Shown: positions 23,240-31,192 of the stretch, piece after piece
Layout: each line of letters begins with the position of its first letter
Position numbering within the stretch: the stretch's first letter is position 1
Source: Pseudorhizobium tarimense
GTDB lineage: Bacteria; Pseudomonadota; Alphaproteobacteria; Rhizobiales; Rhizobiaceae
Assembly (NCBI RefSeq): GCF_022968135.1
Contig: NZ_JALJRA010000026.1
Span: 1-51,573, forward strand
Direction of reading: 5' to 3'
DNA: 51,573 bases
Program-made: the position numbers and the translations under genes
Notes under the pieces: model-generated
What the model was told of the DNA's origin: nothing
Database searches by the model: none
Seen by the model: the letters and a program-made list of their open reading frames with translations, nothing else

Positions 23240-23656
23240 AACGTATGAATGGCATGTCAGCCCTGCCGCCTAAGCCGTCGTCAGCGCCGTTCTTGTCTTC
23301 AGGCTTGGTATCGCTTCGAGAAAGCGCACGTCACCATGCAAGATTGTCGGCAGTTTGGATGGCGTACAGGCATAGGCGATGCGCTCCGGTATCTCATCAT
23401 GCCCATGTGTTACGCCAAAAAAGAACCGCGGCGCGCAGACTGTCTGGTTCAGAGTCGGCCAGGAGAGACCAATCGACACCAGATGCACCTGGTATGCGCG
23501 CACGTCTTCCAGCCCAAGACGGTCTGGCGATCGCCCAAAATAGCGCGAGAACTTCGTTACCGCCGCATACAGATAGGATCGCTGTGTGGCGGACGACAGA
23601 TTGCGGATCGTCATGTCCTCGATCATCCGCTGGCGTAGAGGGCTCATCTCAATCAT
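23240..23656 (-). pseudogene. Tyrosine-recombinase (integrase) N-terminal remnant
   Basis: The minus-strand frame starts MIEMSPLRQRMIEDMTIRNL then SSATQRSYLYAAVTKFSRYF and GRSPDRLGLEDVRAYQVHLV, the core-binding (SAM-like) domain of phage-type integrases, especially those accompanying IS91 elements. Further on, VRFLEAIPSLKTRTALTTA should enter the catalytic domain, but a stop follows and the catalytic R-H-R-Y residues are not readable. The middle (GVTHGHDEIPERIAYACTPS) also looks damaged. A dead fragment between groESL and the ectoine island, consistent with past mobile-element traffic at the island edge. Confidence 0.75.
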
Positions 23657-23788
23657 GGTAATCTCCCGTTCATCCGATACGCCCCTTATACCTTAGCATA
23701 ATCGGGTTCCGCCAAGTGCTACAATTGTGGTTACATTTGAACAATGCGAACGAATCAGGCACTAGTAAGGGCCGGAAGACGGGGCTGC

Positions 23789-24568
23789 CTAACCCAACAC
23801 CGAAGCTAGAAACTCGCGTGTCCGCTCGTTCTTAGGCTGGCCAAAGATTTCGTCCGGCGCGCCCTGTTCGCAGATCCGCCCCTTATCGAAGAAACAGACC
23901 CGGTCGGACACTTCGCGCGCAAATCGCATTTCGTGGGTCACGAGCAACATGGTCAGGTCATGCTCGTGCGCCAGGTCGCGTATGACCGACAGCACCTCGC
24001 CGACCAGCTGCGGATCGAGTGCGGAGGTCGGCTCGTCGAACAGCAGCACGCGTGGCCGCATGGCCATCGCCCGGGCGATCGCCACCCGCTGCTGCTGTCC
24101 GCCCGATAGCTGCACCGGGTAGTGGTCCCTCTTGTCTGCCAGTCCCACCATCTGCAGCAGTTTGATCGCCCGCGCCTCTGCCTCCGCCCGCGCCATCCCG
24201 AGGACCCGAACAGGGGCCTCGACAACATTGCGAAGGACGGTCATGTGCGGAAAGAGATTAAAGCTCTGGAAGACCATGCCGACGTGGTTGCGGATCTGTC
24301 GCAGGTGCGTCTCCGACGCCTGGAAAGGTCCTTTGCCACCGGGTTCGTGGTAGGAGGTGCCCGCGAGCGTCAGCTTGCCCTCCTGGAACGGCTCGAGCGT
24401 CATCAGAATGCGCAGCACCGTCGATTTGCCAGAGCCGGAGGGGCCAATGAGCGTGACCTTCTCCCCTTTCGCCACCGAGAAGTTGAAGTTGTCGAGCACC
24501 GTAAGGATGCCAAAACGCTTCGTGACGTCCGAAAACTCGATGATGTGCGGATCGTTGGTTTCGTTCAT
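23789..24568 (-). CDS. ehuA: Ectoine/hydroxyectoine ABC transporter ATP-binding protein EhuA
   Basis: 259-residue ATPase of a polar amino acid/compatible-solute importer. Walker A is GPSGSGKST (residues 42-50), the Q-loop is VFQSFNLFPHMTV, the ABC signature LSGGQQQRVAIARA, Walker B VLLFDEPTSALD and the switch histidine in LLVTHEMRFA. It starts four bases inside the end of ehuD (ATGA), so translation is coupled. It is the last gene of the island, downstream of ehuB, ehuC and ehuD. On its own it would be called an amino acid transporter ATPase; the Ehu assignment comes from the cluster. Confidence 0.9.
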   Translation of the reverse strand: MNETNDPHIIEFSDVTKRFGILTVLDNFNFSVAKGEKVTLIGPSGSGKSTVLRILMTLEPFQEGKLTLAGTSYHEPGGKGPFQASETHLRQIRNHVGMVFQSFNLFPHMTVLRNVVEAPVRVLGMARAEAEARAIKLLQMVGLADKRDHYPVQLSGGQQQRVAIARAMAMRPRVLLFDEPTSALDPQLVGEVLSVIRDLAHEHDLTMLLVTHEMRFAREVSDRVCFFDKGRICEQGAPDEIFGQPKNERTREFLASVLG

Positions 24569-25257
24569 CGCAAGGGAATTCCTGCTTTTGGGAGAGCCTT
24601 CTGCAGCCGGTGAAGACCGGCGGAGCAGATCAGCGTCAGGAGTAGGAAGATCAGGCCAACGAGGGTCAGCGGCACGAGATATTCGAAGGTGCGTTCGCCG
24701 ATCATGTTTGCGAGCCCCATCATCTCAAGAACCGTGATGACGGAAAGCACCGGCGTTTCCTTGATCATCGCGACGAGGTAATTGCCCATGGCCGGCACGA
24801 TGCGCGGGATGGCCTGCGGAATGATGACGTCGCGGTAAGTTTGCATCCGGGTGAGGTTCAGCGCGGTGGCTGCTTCCCACTGGCCCCGGCCCACCGCCTC
24901 GATGCCGCCGCGATAGACCTCGGAGGTGTAGGCGGCATATTGCAGCCCGAGTGCCAGCGCCCCCGTCAGGAAGGCGGGAAGGACAATCCCGAAGTTCGGC
25001 AGCACGTAGTAAAGAAAGAAGAGTTGCACCAGGAGCGGCGTGTCGCGAAGGAATTCGACCACGAATGCTGTCGTCCAGGAGATGACCTTTACCCGGCTGC
25101 GGCGTAGCAGCGCGAACACGAGGCCAAGCACCAGCGCGATGGCAAAGCCCGCTGCCGCCGCCTTCAAGGTCACCGTCAGGCCGATCAGGATGATCGGAAG
25201 GATCGAAATCGTGTAGGTGAGCCAGGTGGTCGTATCCCATTCGTAGCCGTACATCAT
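24565..25257 (-). CDS. ehuD: Ectoine/hydroxyectoine ABC transporter permease EhuD
   Basis: 230 residues with five to six membrane spans, of the HisM/GlnP class. The EAA loop that docks the ATPase reads EAATALNLTRMQTYRDVIIP then QAIPRIVPAMGN. An N-terminal hydrophobic segment (LTYTISILPIILIGLTVTL) starts the permease core. It overlaps ehuA by four bases and begins 12 bases after ehuC, so the four transporter genes form one unit. Together with EhuC it should form the heterodimeric channel. Substrate is inferred from context. Confidence 0.9.
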   Translation of the reverse strand: MMYGYEWDTTTWLTYTISILPIILIGLTVTLKAAAAGFAIALVLGLVFALLRRSRVKVISWTTAFVVEFLRDTPLLVQLFFLYYVLPNFGIVLPAFLTGALALGLQYAAYTSEVYRGGIEAVGRGQWEAATALNLTRMQTYRDVIIPQAIPRIVPAMGNYLVAMIKETPVLSVITVLEMMGLANMIGERTFEYLVPLTLVGLIFLLLTLICSAGLHRLQKALPKAGIPLR

Positions 25258-25269
25258 ATCGACACTTCC

Positions 25270-25935
25270 TCAGGAATGGGCCGAGCGGGGGAAGACATCG
25301 CCGCGCCTGACGACATGTTCGATGATACGGATGGCAACCATCAGCACTAGGGACATCGCGAAGTAGCAGAGGAGCGTGACGGAATAGATGCTTGCGCTGT
25401 CCAAGGTCAGATTGCGGATCGACTGCGCCGTGAAAGTAAGATCGGCGATCGAGATCAGCGAGACGAGCGAGGACAGCTTCAGCGTTTCGATCGCGAGATT
25501 GCCGAAGGCGGGCATCATCTCGACGATCGCCTGTGGCAGTGAGATCCGGAACAGTGTCTGAAAACGATTGAAGTTTAAGGCGCGGGCAGCCTCCAGCTGC
25601 TGCGTGGAGACGGAGGATAGGGCACCGCGGACGATTTCCGCACCGTAGCCGCCGGCATGGGCAGCGAGAACCAAGATTCCGGTCGTGATAGGCTCGAAGC
25701 TAAGGCCGACCAGCGGCAGCGCGTAATAGAACCAGAACAGCTGGACGAGCAGGGAGGTGCCGCGAAACACCTCCGTGTAGCACAGCGCTATCGTAGACAG
25801 CACCGGCCCGCCTTCGACGCGCAGGATGCCGAAGAAGAACGCAAGTACCGCGCCGATAACGATCGAGGCAAGCGTGATCGTCATGGTGACGCCAGCACCT
25901 TGCAGGATCATCGGCAGGTATGCACTCCAGTCCAT
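25270..25935 (-). CDS. ehuC: Ectoine/hydroxyectoine ABC transporter permease EhuC
   Basis: 221 residues, second inner-membrane permease of the HisM class. It starts MDWSAYLPMILQGAGVTMTI and carries the EAA loop as EAARALNFNRFQTLFRISLP. The frame is open to 26070, which would overlap ehuB by 80 bases; ATG 25935 is preferred because it has AGGGAGA upstream and matches the usual permease N-terminus. It lies 55 bases after ehuB and 12 before ehuD. Function is inferred from the surrounding ectoine genes. Confidence 0.9.
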   Translation of the reverse strand: MDWSAYLPMILQGAGVTMTITLASIVIGAVLAFFFGILRVEGGPVLSTIALCYTEVFRGTSLLVQLFWFYYALPLVGLSFEPITTGILVLAAHAGGYGAEIVRGALSSVSTQQLEAARALNFNRFQTLFRISLPQAIVEMMPAFGNLAIETLKLSSLVSLISIADLTFTAQSIRNLTLDSASIYSVTLLCYFAMSLVLMVAIRIIEHVVRRGDVFPRSAHS

Positions 25936-25990
25936 TCGGGTGTCTCCCTTGCAAGCTGTAGCGCCCGGGAGGCCCGGGCGCCGACCGTTG

Positions 25991-26842
25991 CTAGTTCCCA
26001 GCGCAGAGATCTGCGACGTTCTTCGCGGCGGCGGCCGCAATGCTCTGCTCCGATAGGCCGTATTTGCCAAGGATCGCCTTGTACTCGTCCGTCTTGCGGA
26101 ACTCGACTAGGCCTGCGTTGAAGGCATCGCGCAGATCCTTGTCTTCCGGACGGAAAGCAAAGCCGCCATAGTTGCGCACTGGTGCACCATCGACGATCGG
26201 ATCCTCGAACGGCGAAACCTGCTCAACCTGTTCCTGGCCCTTTGCGAGCTCGGAAACCGTCAGCTCAGTGGCCGCATAGGCGTCGACCCGGCTCTGAACG
26301 GTCGGGATGGCGTCCGCGTTCGCCTGGATGAAGACGATCTGCTCGTCCTTGACGCCCACGGCGCGCAGGAAGTCAACGTTGTTGGCACCGGAAACCACGG
26401 CAACCGTCAGCGAAGGATCCTTGGCAATGTCGGCATAGGTCGTCAGTCCCTTGGGATTGCCCTTCTTGACCAGGAGCCCTTCACCGTAGGACGAGTTTGG
26501 CTCTGTGAAGGCAACCTGCTTGCAGCGCTCCGGAGAGATGTTCTGCTCGGCCGCAACGAAGTCGAAACGCTTCGCCTTGAGGCCCGGAATGAGTGTCCCA
26601 AACGGCGTGACTGTCCAGTTGACCTCCTCGATGCCCATGGATTTCAGGACGGCGTTCGCAACGTCCGGTCCGATGCCGGCCGAGGTGCCGTCGGGCTGCA
26701 TGTAAGAATATGGGACTTCGTTCGCCGTCGCGGCGCGAATATAGCCCTGCTCCTTCACCTCTTCGACGGTAAGGGCGTTGGCGGACGTGACGCCCATCAC
26801 GAGCGCAAGGGCGGATAGCCCGGAGAGTCTTGAGATCTGCAT
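25991..26842 (-). CDS. ehuB: Ectoine/hydroxyectoine-binding periplasmic protein EhuB
   Basis: 283-residue family-3 solute-binding protein. Signal peptide about residues 1-23 (MQISRLSGLSALALVMGVTS, then ANA). The mature protein has the cluster features VPYSYMQPDGTSAGIGPDVA, LIPGLKAKRFDFVAAEQNIS and ENTYGEG-like NSSYGEGLLV. It ends KNVADLCAGN with a second cysteine after ERCKQVAF, a disulfide pattern common in these proteins. GAGGAGA precedes ATG 26842. The neighbouring EutD/EutE genes make an EhuB assignment strong; EhuB binds ectoine and hydroxyectoine with high affinity in Sinorhizobium meliloti. Confidence 0.92.
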   Translation of the reverse strand: MQISRLSGLSALALVMGVTSANALTVEEVKEQGYIRAATANEVPYSYMQPDGTSAGIGPDVANAVLKSMGIEEVNWTVTPFGTLIPGLKAKRFDFVAAEQNISPERCKQVAFTEPNSSYGEGLLVKKGNPKGLTTYADIAKDPSLTVAVVSGANNVDFLRAVGVKDEQIVFIQANADAIPTVQSRVDAYAATELTVSELAKGQEQVEQVSPFEDPIVDGAPVRNYGGFAFRPEDKDLRDAFNAGLVEFRKTDEYKAILGKYGLSEQSIAAAAAKNVADLCAGN

Positions 26843-26872
26843 GTCTATTCTCCTCTGGTTAGCATTTTTCGT

Positions 26873-26888
26873 GGCCCGTTTTCGGGTC
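26873..26888 (-). promoter_or_regulatory. Short hairpin between eutE and ehuB
   Basis: A six-pair stem (minus strand GACCCG-AAAA-CGGGCC, one wobble) lies in the 68-base gap between eutE and ehuB, about 30 bases before ehuB. No T tract follows. It may be a processing or stabilising element that raises binding-protein mRNA over the upstream enzymes, as in other transporter operons. Confidence 0.35.
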
Positions 26889-26910
26889 TCACGTCGTACT
26901 TCCGGTCAAT

Positions 26911-27918
26911 CTACTCCGTGATCGTTGCGATGACGGAGAGGCAGTCGCCGGCCTTGATAAGGCCGGGAACGTGTCGGGCCGCGAGCACGCCATCCATGGC
27001 GGCGCGGTAATCAATGGGTGGGACGCCGGTCCTGCTGACGGGGTAGACGCGGGCGATCACGTCGCCCGCCGCGACCGGATCGCCAAGATCGCGAACGAAT
27101 GCAACCAGCCCGTCGTCTTCCGCGAAGGTGAAGCAGTCACTCGACGGCATGTCCAGCCAACGGGTCGGCCGGATCTGCGGCGCACCCTTCAGTATTGCGC
27201 CGTGGCGCAGGAGGTTGAGGGTGCCCTTGCGGGCGATGTCGATCGATTGGGCGCTCGCCGTGCCGGCACCACCGAGCTCTGTGGTGACGAAGACCTTGCC
27301 CATTTCCTCGGCTGTCGTATCCAACATTCCGACCGCATCGATCTCCAGCATCTTCATCGAGTACGGCGCGGAGAAGGCCGCGACCGCCTCGAAGCAACGT
27401 GCCTCCTGCGCCTTGTCCGTCAGTTCGTGGGCGGCGGCATAGGGCAGGAAGTCGAGGGTTTTTCCGCCCGAATGGAAGTCGAGCACGATGTCCGCCAACG
27501 GGATCAGGTGACGTGTCACGTAGTCCGCGATCTTCTCGGTCACAGTGCCGTCCGGCCGGCCCGGAAAACTTCGGTTCAGGTTCCCTCGGTCGATCGGCGA
27601 AGTCCGTGTGCCGGCCCTGAAGGCCGGATAGTTCAGCGCCGGCACGATGATGATGCGCCCGCTCACTTGCGACGGATCAAGTGTCCGCGCCAGTTCAAAG
27701 AGAGCGGCCGGGCCTTCATACTCGTCGCCATGGTTGGCACCGGTGAGAAGCGCCGTCGGCCCGCTGCCATTGGCGATGACGCAGATCGGGATCATCACCG
27801 AGCCCCAGGCGCTGTCATCGCGGCTGTAGGGCAACCGCAGATGGCCGTGCTGCGAACCCTTCATGTTGAAATCGACTGAAGGAGCGATGGGAGAGGGGCG
27901 GGGCGCGGTGGTTAGCAT
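26911..27918 (-). CDS. eutE: N-alpha-acetyl-L-2,4-diaminobutyrate deacetylase
   Basis: 335 residues, zinc-dependent deacylase of the succinylglutamate desuccinylase/aspartoacylase family (also called DoeB). It removes the acetyl group from the product of EutD to give L-2,4-diaminobutyrate. Zinc ligands are H63 and E66 in GANHGDEYEG and H149 in VLDFHSGG; substrate-contacting NRSFPG and the catalytic glutamate in VTTELGGAG are present. It starts four bases after the eutD stop, so the two are coupled; the proteins are known to act as a complex. Length and motifs are complete. Confidence 0.93.
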   Translation of the reverse strand: MLTTAPRPSPIAPSVDFNMKGSQHGHLRLPYSRDDSAWGSVMIPICVIANGSGPTALLTGANHGDEYEGPAALFELARTLDPSQVSGRIIIVPALNYPAFRAGTRTSPIDRGNLNRSFPGRPDGTVTEKIADYVTRHLIPLADIVLDFHSGGKTLDFLPYAAAHELTDKAQEARCFEAVAAFSAPYSMKMLEIDAVGMLDTTAEEMGKVFVTTELGGAGTASAQSIDIARKGTLNLLRHGAILKGAPQIRPTRWLDMPSSDCFTFAEDDGLVAFVRDLGDPVAAGDVIARVYPVSRTGVPPIDYRAAMDGVLAARHVPGLIKAGDCLSVIATITE

Positions 27919-27922
27919 TATG

Positions 27923-29101
27923 TCATGCCTTCACGAACAGCTGGCGCGGCACATTGGAGAAACATTCGACGCCGGTTTCGGTGATCGCAATGCTTTCGGT
28001 GATTTCCAGTCCCATTTCTTCGAGCCAGAGACCTGTCATGAAATGGAACGTCATGCCGGGCATCAACTCCGTCCGGTCGCCGGGGCGCAGGCTCATCGTG
28101 CGCTCGCCCCAGTCCGGCGGGTAGGAAAGTCCGATCGGGTAGCCGGTGCGGTTGTCCTTAATGATCCCGTACTTCTTCAACACCGCGAAGAAGGCATTGG
28201 CGATGTCCTCGCAGGAATTTCCGGGCTTTGCGGCGGCAAGGCCTGCCTCCATCCCTTCCAGGGTCGCCTGTTCCGCATCGAGGAAGGCCTGCGTCGGCTT
28301 GCCGAGAAAGACGGTGCGTGAGAGCGGGCAGTGGTAGCGCTTGTAGGCGCCGGCAATCTCGAAGAACGTGCCCTCACCCGAGCGCATTGGCTTGTCGTCC
28401 CAGGTGAGGTGAGGAGCGGATGCATCCGCCCCGGAAGGCAGAAGCGGGACGATCGCCGGGTAATCGCCACCGAACTCCGCGGTGCCGCGTATGCCCGCAT
28501 CATAAATCTCGGCGACGAGGTCGCACTTGCGCATACCCGGCTCGACGACGTCGACGATCCGCTTGTGCATCAGTTCGACGATCTTGCCAGCCTTGCGCAT
28601 GTAGTCGAGCTCGGTCGGGCTCTTCACGGCGCGCTGCCAGTTGACGAGGCCAGCCGCATCCTTGAGGCGAGCATTCGGCAGATGCTTTTGGAGGGAAGCG
28701 AAGGCGGCCGCCGAGAAGTAGTAGTTGTCCATCTCGACGCCGACCGTGAGGCTGGACCATTTGCGTTCGTCGATGATCTGCGACAGCAGATCCATCGGGT
28801 GGCGCTCGGTCGACTGCACGTAATGGTCGGGATAGCCGATGATGTTGGCATGGTCGAGATAGGCGGTGCGCTTGGCGCCGTTGGCATCCTGCTTACGACC
28901 ATACCAGATCGGCTCGCCGCTCGGCGGCACCAGGACGCATTGATGCACGTAGAAGGACCAGCCGTCATATCCGGTCAGCCAGTGCATGTTGGACGGATCG
29001 GTGACGATGAGGAGGTCGATCCCGTCCTTTTCCATGGCGCGACGGGTCTTGGACAAGCGCTCGGCATATTCCTGGCGCGTAAAGTTCAGCGTCACGCTCA
29101 C
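27923..29101 (-). CDS. eutD: Ectoine hydrolase (pita-bread fold)
   Basis: 392 residues, also called DoeA. It opens the ectoine ring to N-acetyl-L-2,4-diaminobutyrate. It has an aminopeptidase-P/creatinase layout: N-terminal domain with DLLIVTDPSNMHWLTGYDGW and C-terminal pita-bread domain with GAYKRYHCPLSRTV and PGMTFHFMTGLWLEEMGLEI. The metal residues expected of true peptidases are largely replaced, as is usual for EutD, which is metal-independent. The ATG at 29101 overlaps the eutC stop (ATGA). With eutE directly downstream it makes the core hydrolase-deacetylase pair. Confidence 0.93.
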   Translation of the reverse strand: MSVTLNFTRQEYAERLSKTRRAMEKDGIDLLIVTDPSNMHWLTGYDGWSFYVHQCVLVPPSGEPIWYGRKQDANGAKRTAYLDHANIIGYPDHYVQSTERHPMDLLSQIIDERKWSSLTVGVEMDNYYFSAAAFASLQKHLPNARLKDAAGLVNWQRAVKSPTELDYMRKAGKIVELMHKRIVDVVEPGMRKCDLVAEIYDAGIRGTAEFGGDYPAIVPLLPSGADASAPHLTWDDKPMRSGEGTFFEIAGAYKRYHCPLSRTVFLGKPTQAFLDAEQATLEGMEAGLAAAKPGNSCEDIANAFFAVLKKYGIIKDNRTGYPIGLSYPPDWGERTMSLRPGDRTELMPGMTFHFMTGLWLEEMGLEITESIAITETGVECFSNVPRQLFVKA

Positions 29102-30111
29102 GCCGCATCTCCCATGTTCACATCATTCTCGATTGTTTGGCCACATCCTGCATCTGCTGCGCGGGCGAGCGCGAGATTGGCAATTGCGGTATCCTGCACA
29201 CCGGTTCCGGTGAGGTCGGCGAAGGTGATGTCGTCGGGCCCGATCCGGCCCCTGGCCTTGCCGGCGATGACGGCTCCAAGTTCCGCAAACGGCTGGTCCA
29301 CGGTTGTGGTCCCAGCCTCGATGGCATGATGCAATTCGCCGAGGATGCGGGTCTGCGTGATGCGGTCTGCCACATAGGTTGCCCGAGCAAAAACCGCTGG
29401 ATCGATCTCGTTCTTGTGCTCGGCATCCGAGCCCATTGCAGTCAAATGCTGGCCCGGCTCCAGCCACTCCGCCATCAGGATCGGCTTATCCGTCGGCGTG
29501 GTGGTGACGATGATGTCGGCGCCGCTTGCCGCCTCGCGCGGGTCGGCCACGGCAGTGACCTCGATGCCGTTCTGGCGTTCGAATTCATCGGCAAGCCTAT
29601 GCGCTTTCCCGGAATCACGTGCCCAGATGCGGGCCGACCGGATCGGCCGCACCAGCGCCAGGGCTTGAAGCTGCAACCGCGCCTGCATCCCCGCGCCGAA
29701 GATTGCGGCAACCGAGGAGTCCTCGCGCGACAAATTGCGTGCCGCGACAGCACCCGCGGCGGCCGTGCGCACATCGGTGAGATAGCCGTTGTCGAGCAGC
29801 AGGGCCTCGACCAGCCCGGTTTTGGCGCTCAGCAGGATCATCAGCCCGTTGAGGCTGGGCAGGCCGAGCTTGGGATTGTCGAAGAACCCGGGGCTGACCT
29901 TGATGGCGAAGCTGTCGAAGCCCGGTACGTAGGCGGTCTTGACGTCCACTTCGCCGCGAAATTCGTGGATGTCGAGGCGCAGGATCGGCGGCATTGCGAC
30001 AGGTTTGGTGGCAAGCGCCACGAAAGCCTGCTCCACGCAATCGACGGCAGAAGCGTCGAGCTTCACGATGGCGCGGAGATCGCCTTCCGTCAGGATGCGT
30101 ATACGGTTCAT
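29098..30111 (-). CDS. eutC: EutC, ornithine cyclodeaminase/mu-crystallin family
   Basis: 337 residues. It carries the family Rossmann motif AIFGAGMQARLQLQALALVR and the substrate loop VKVSPGFFDNPKLGLPSLNG (with the conserved lysine just before it). The family call would otherwise be ornithine cyclodeaminase, but its place between eutB and eutD indicates EutC, which acts with EutB in converting hydroxyectoine to ectoine. It overlaps eutB and eutD by four bases each (ATGA), so expression is tightly coupled. NAD(H) binding is inferred from the fold. Confidence 0.9.
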   Translation of the reverse strand: MNRIRILTEGDLRAIVKLDASAVDCVEQAFVALATKPVAMPPILRLDIHEFRGEVDVKTAYVPGFDSFAIKVSPGFFDNPKLGLPSLNGLMILLSAKTGLVEALLLDNGYLTDVRTAAAGAVAARNLSREDSSVAAIFGAGMQARLQLQALALVRPIRSARIWARDSGKAHRLADEFERQNGIEVTAVADPREAASGADIIVTTTPTDKPILMAEWLEPGQHLTAMGSDAEHKNEIDPAVFARATYVADRITQTRILGELHHAIEAGTTTVDQPFAELGAVIAGKARGRIGPDDITFADLTGTGVQDTAIANLALARAADAGCGQTIENDVNMGDAA

Positions 30112-31127
30112 CGGGTGCTCCTCCCGATGAGGCTCCGGTGTATCGCAGGATCAATGTTGCGGCCGGAAACGATGACGGCAGTAGGGCCAAGGAGTTGAAC
30201 CTTGTTCGCCAGGATGGCGGCCATGCCGACTGCTCCCGCCCCCTCCACGACCTGGTCTTCTTCTCGTGCCGCATGCCGGATACCAGCAGCGATCTCGTCC
30301 TCGGTCAGCAGGACGACGTCATCGAGAAGGGCGCGGCAGAGCGCGAAGGTGACTCGGTTTGACAGCCCGATGCCGCCTCCGAGCGAGTCCGCCAGCGTCT
30401 CCTCCTCGCGGACCGCTACGGGCTTGCCGGCGGCGACGGCGGCATACATGGCCGCACCCCGCTCCATGGAAATCCCAATGATGCGTGCCTGCGGCTTCAA
30501 GGCCTTCGCCGCGACGGCAATGCCACCCGCCAACCCGCCGCCGGAAAGGGGAACGAGCACGGTCGCGAGATCCGGCAGGTCCTCGACGAGTTCAAGGCCG
30601 ATCGTACCCTGACCGGCCACAACGTCGACGTCGTCAAAGGGCGGGATCGGAGTGAGGTCCAAAGTCTGCACCAGACGTTCTACTTCATCCTGCGCATCGT
30701 CCTGGGAGACGCCGACGATGCGGATATTGGCACCGAGCGAACGGATAGCCTCGACCTTGTTGGCCGGAACCAGCGACGACATGCAGATGGTGGCCGGCAC
30801 GCCGAGTTCACGTGCGGCATAGGCGACGGCGCGACCGTGATTTCCGGTCGAGGCGGTGACGAGGCCGCGCCGCCTCGCCGCGTTGTCGCGCGACAGAATC
30901 GCGTTCATGGCGCCGCGCAGCTTGAAAGCGCCAATCGGCTGCAGCGTCTCGAGCTTGAGATGAACGGGCTGGCCGGCGCGTTTGGACAAGGTGGGAGAAG
31001 GGGTGAGAGGCGTGCGCACCACCCGGCCCGCGATGCGTGTGGCAGCCCGTTCAATGTCCGCCAGCGAAACCGGCAGAACAGTATTCTCGATCATTCTGGA
31101 CGGGCACGCGCTCTTCATGATTGTCAT
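30108..31127 (-). CDS. eutB: EutB, threonine dehydratase-like PLP enzyme
   Basis: 339 residues, fold-type II PLP enzyme. The PLP lysine is in LQPIGAFKLRGAMNAI, the phosphate loop is PLSGGGLAGGIAVAAK and the asparagine motif is ASTGNHGRAVAYAA. EutB is proposed to dehydrate hydroxyectoine, with EutC reducing the product. It overlaps eutC by four bases and begins 65 bases after the end of enuR. In S. meliloti a racemase-like eutA precedes eutB; here no such gene is present. Without the cluster it would be annotated as a threonine ammonia-lyase. Confidence 0.9.
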   Translation of the reverse strand: MTIMKSACPSRMIENTVLPVSLADIERAATRIAGRVVRTPLTPSPTLSKRAGQPVHLKLETLQPIGAFKLRGAMNAILSRDNAARRRGLVTASTGNHGRAVAYAARELGVPATICMSSLVPANKVEAIRSLGANIRIVGVSQDDAQDEVERLVQTLDLTPIPPFDDVDVVAGQGTIGLELVEDLPDLATVLVPLSGGGLAGGIAVAAKALKPQARIIGISMERGAAMYAAVAAGKPVAVREEETLADSLGGGIGLSNRVTFALCRALLDDVVLLTEDEIAAGIRHAAREEDQVVEGAGAVGMAAILANKVQLLGPTAVIVSGRNIDPAIHRSLIGRSTR

Positions 31128-31192
31128 GTTGCGAGCGAAGAAAAATCAAGTCAATTGTTATATTGTCATGATGCAATGATTCATCGCGAGCG

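Noticed and set aside
26971..27879. 302-codon plus-strand frame opposite eutE (similar ones opposite eutC, eutD, doeD)
   Set aside because: High-GC antisense shadows with His/Arg/Asp-rich translations and no ribosome sites.
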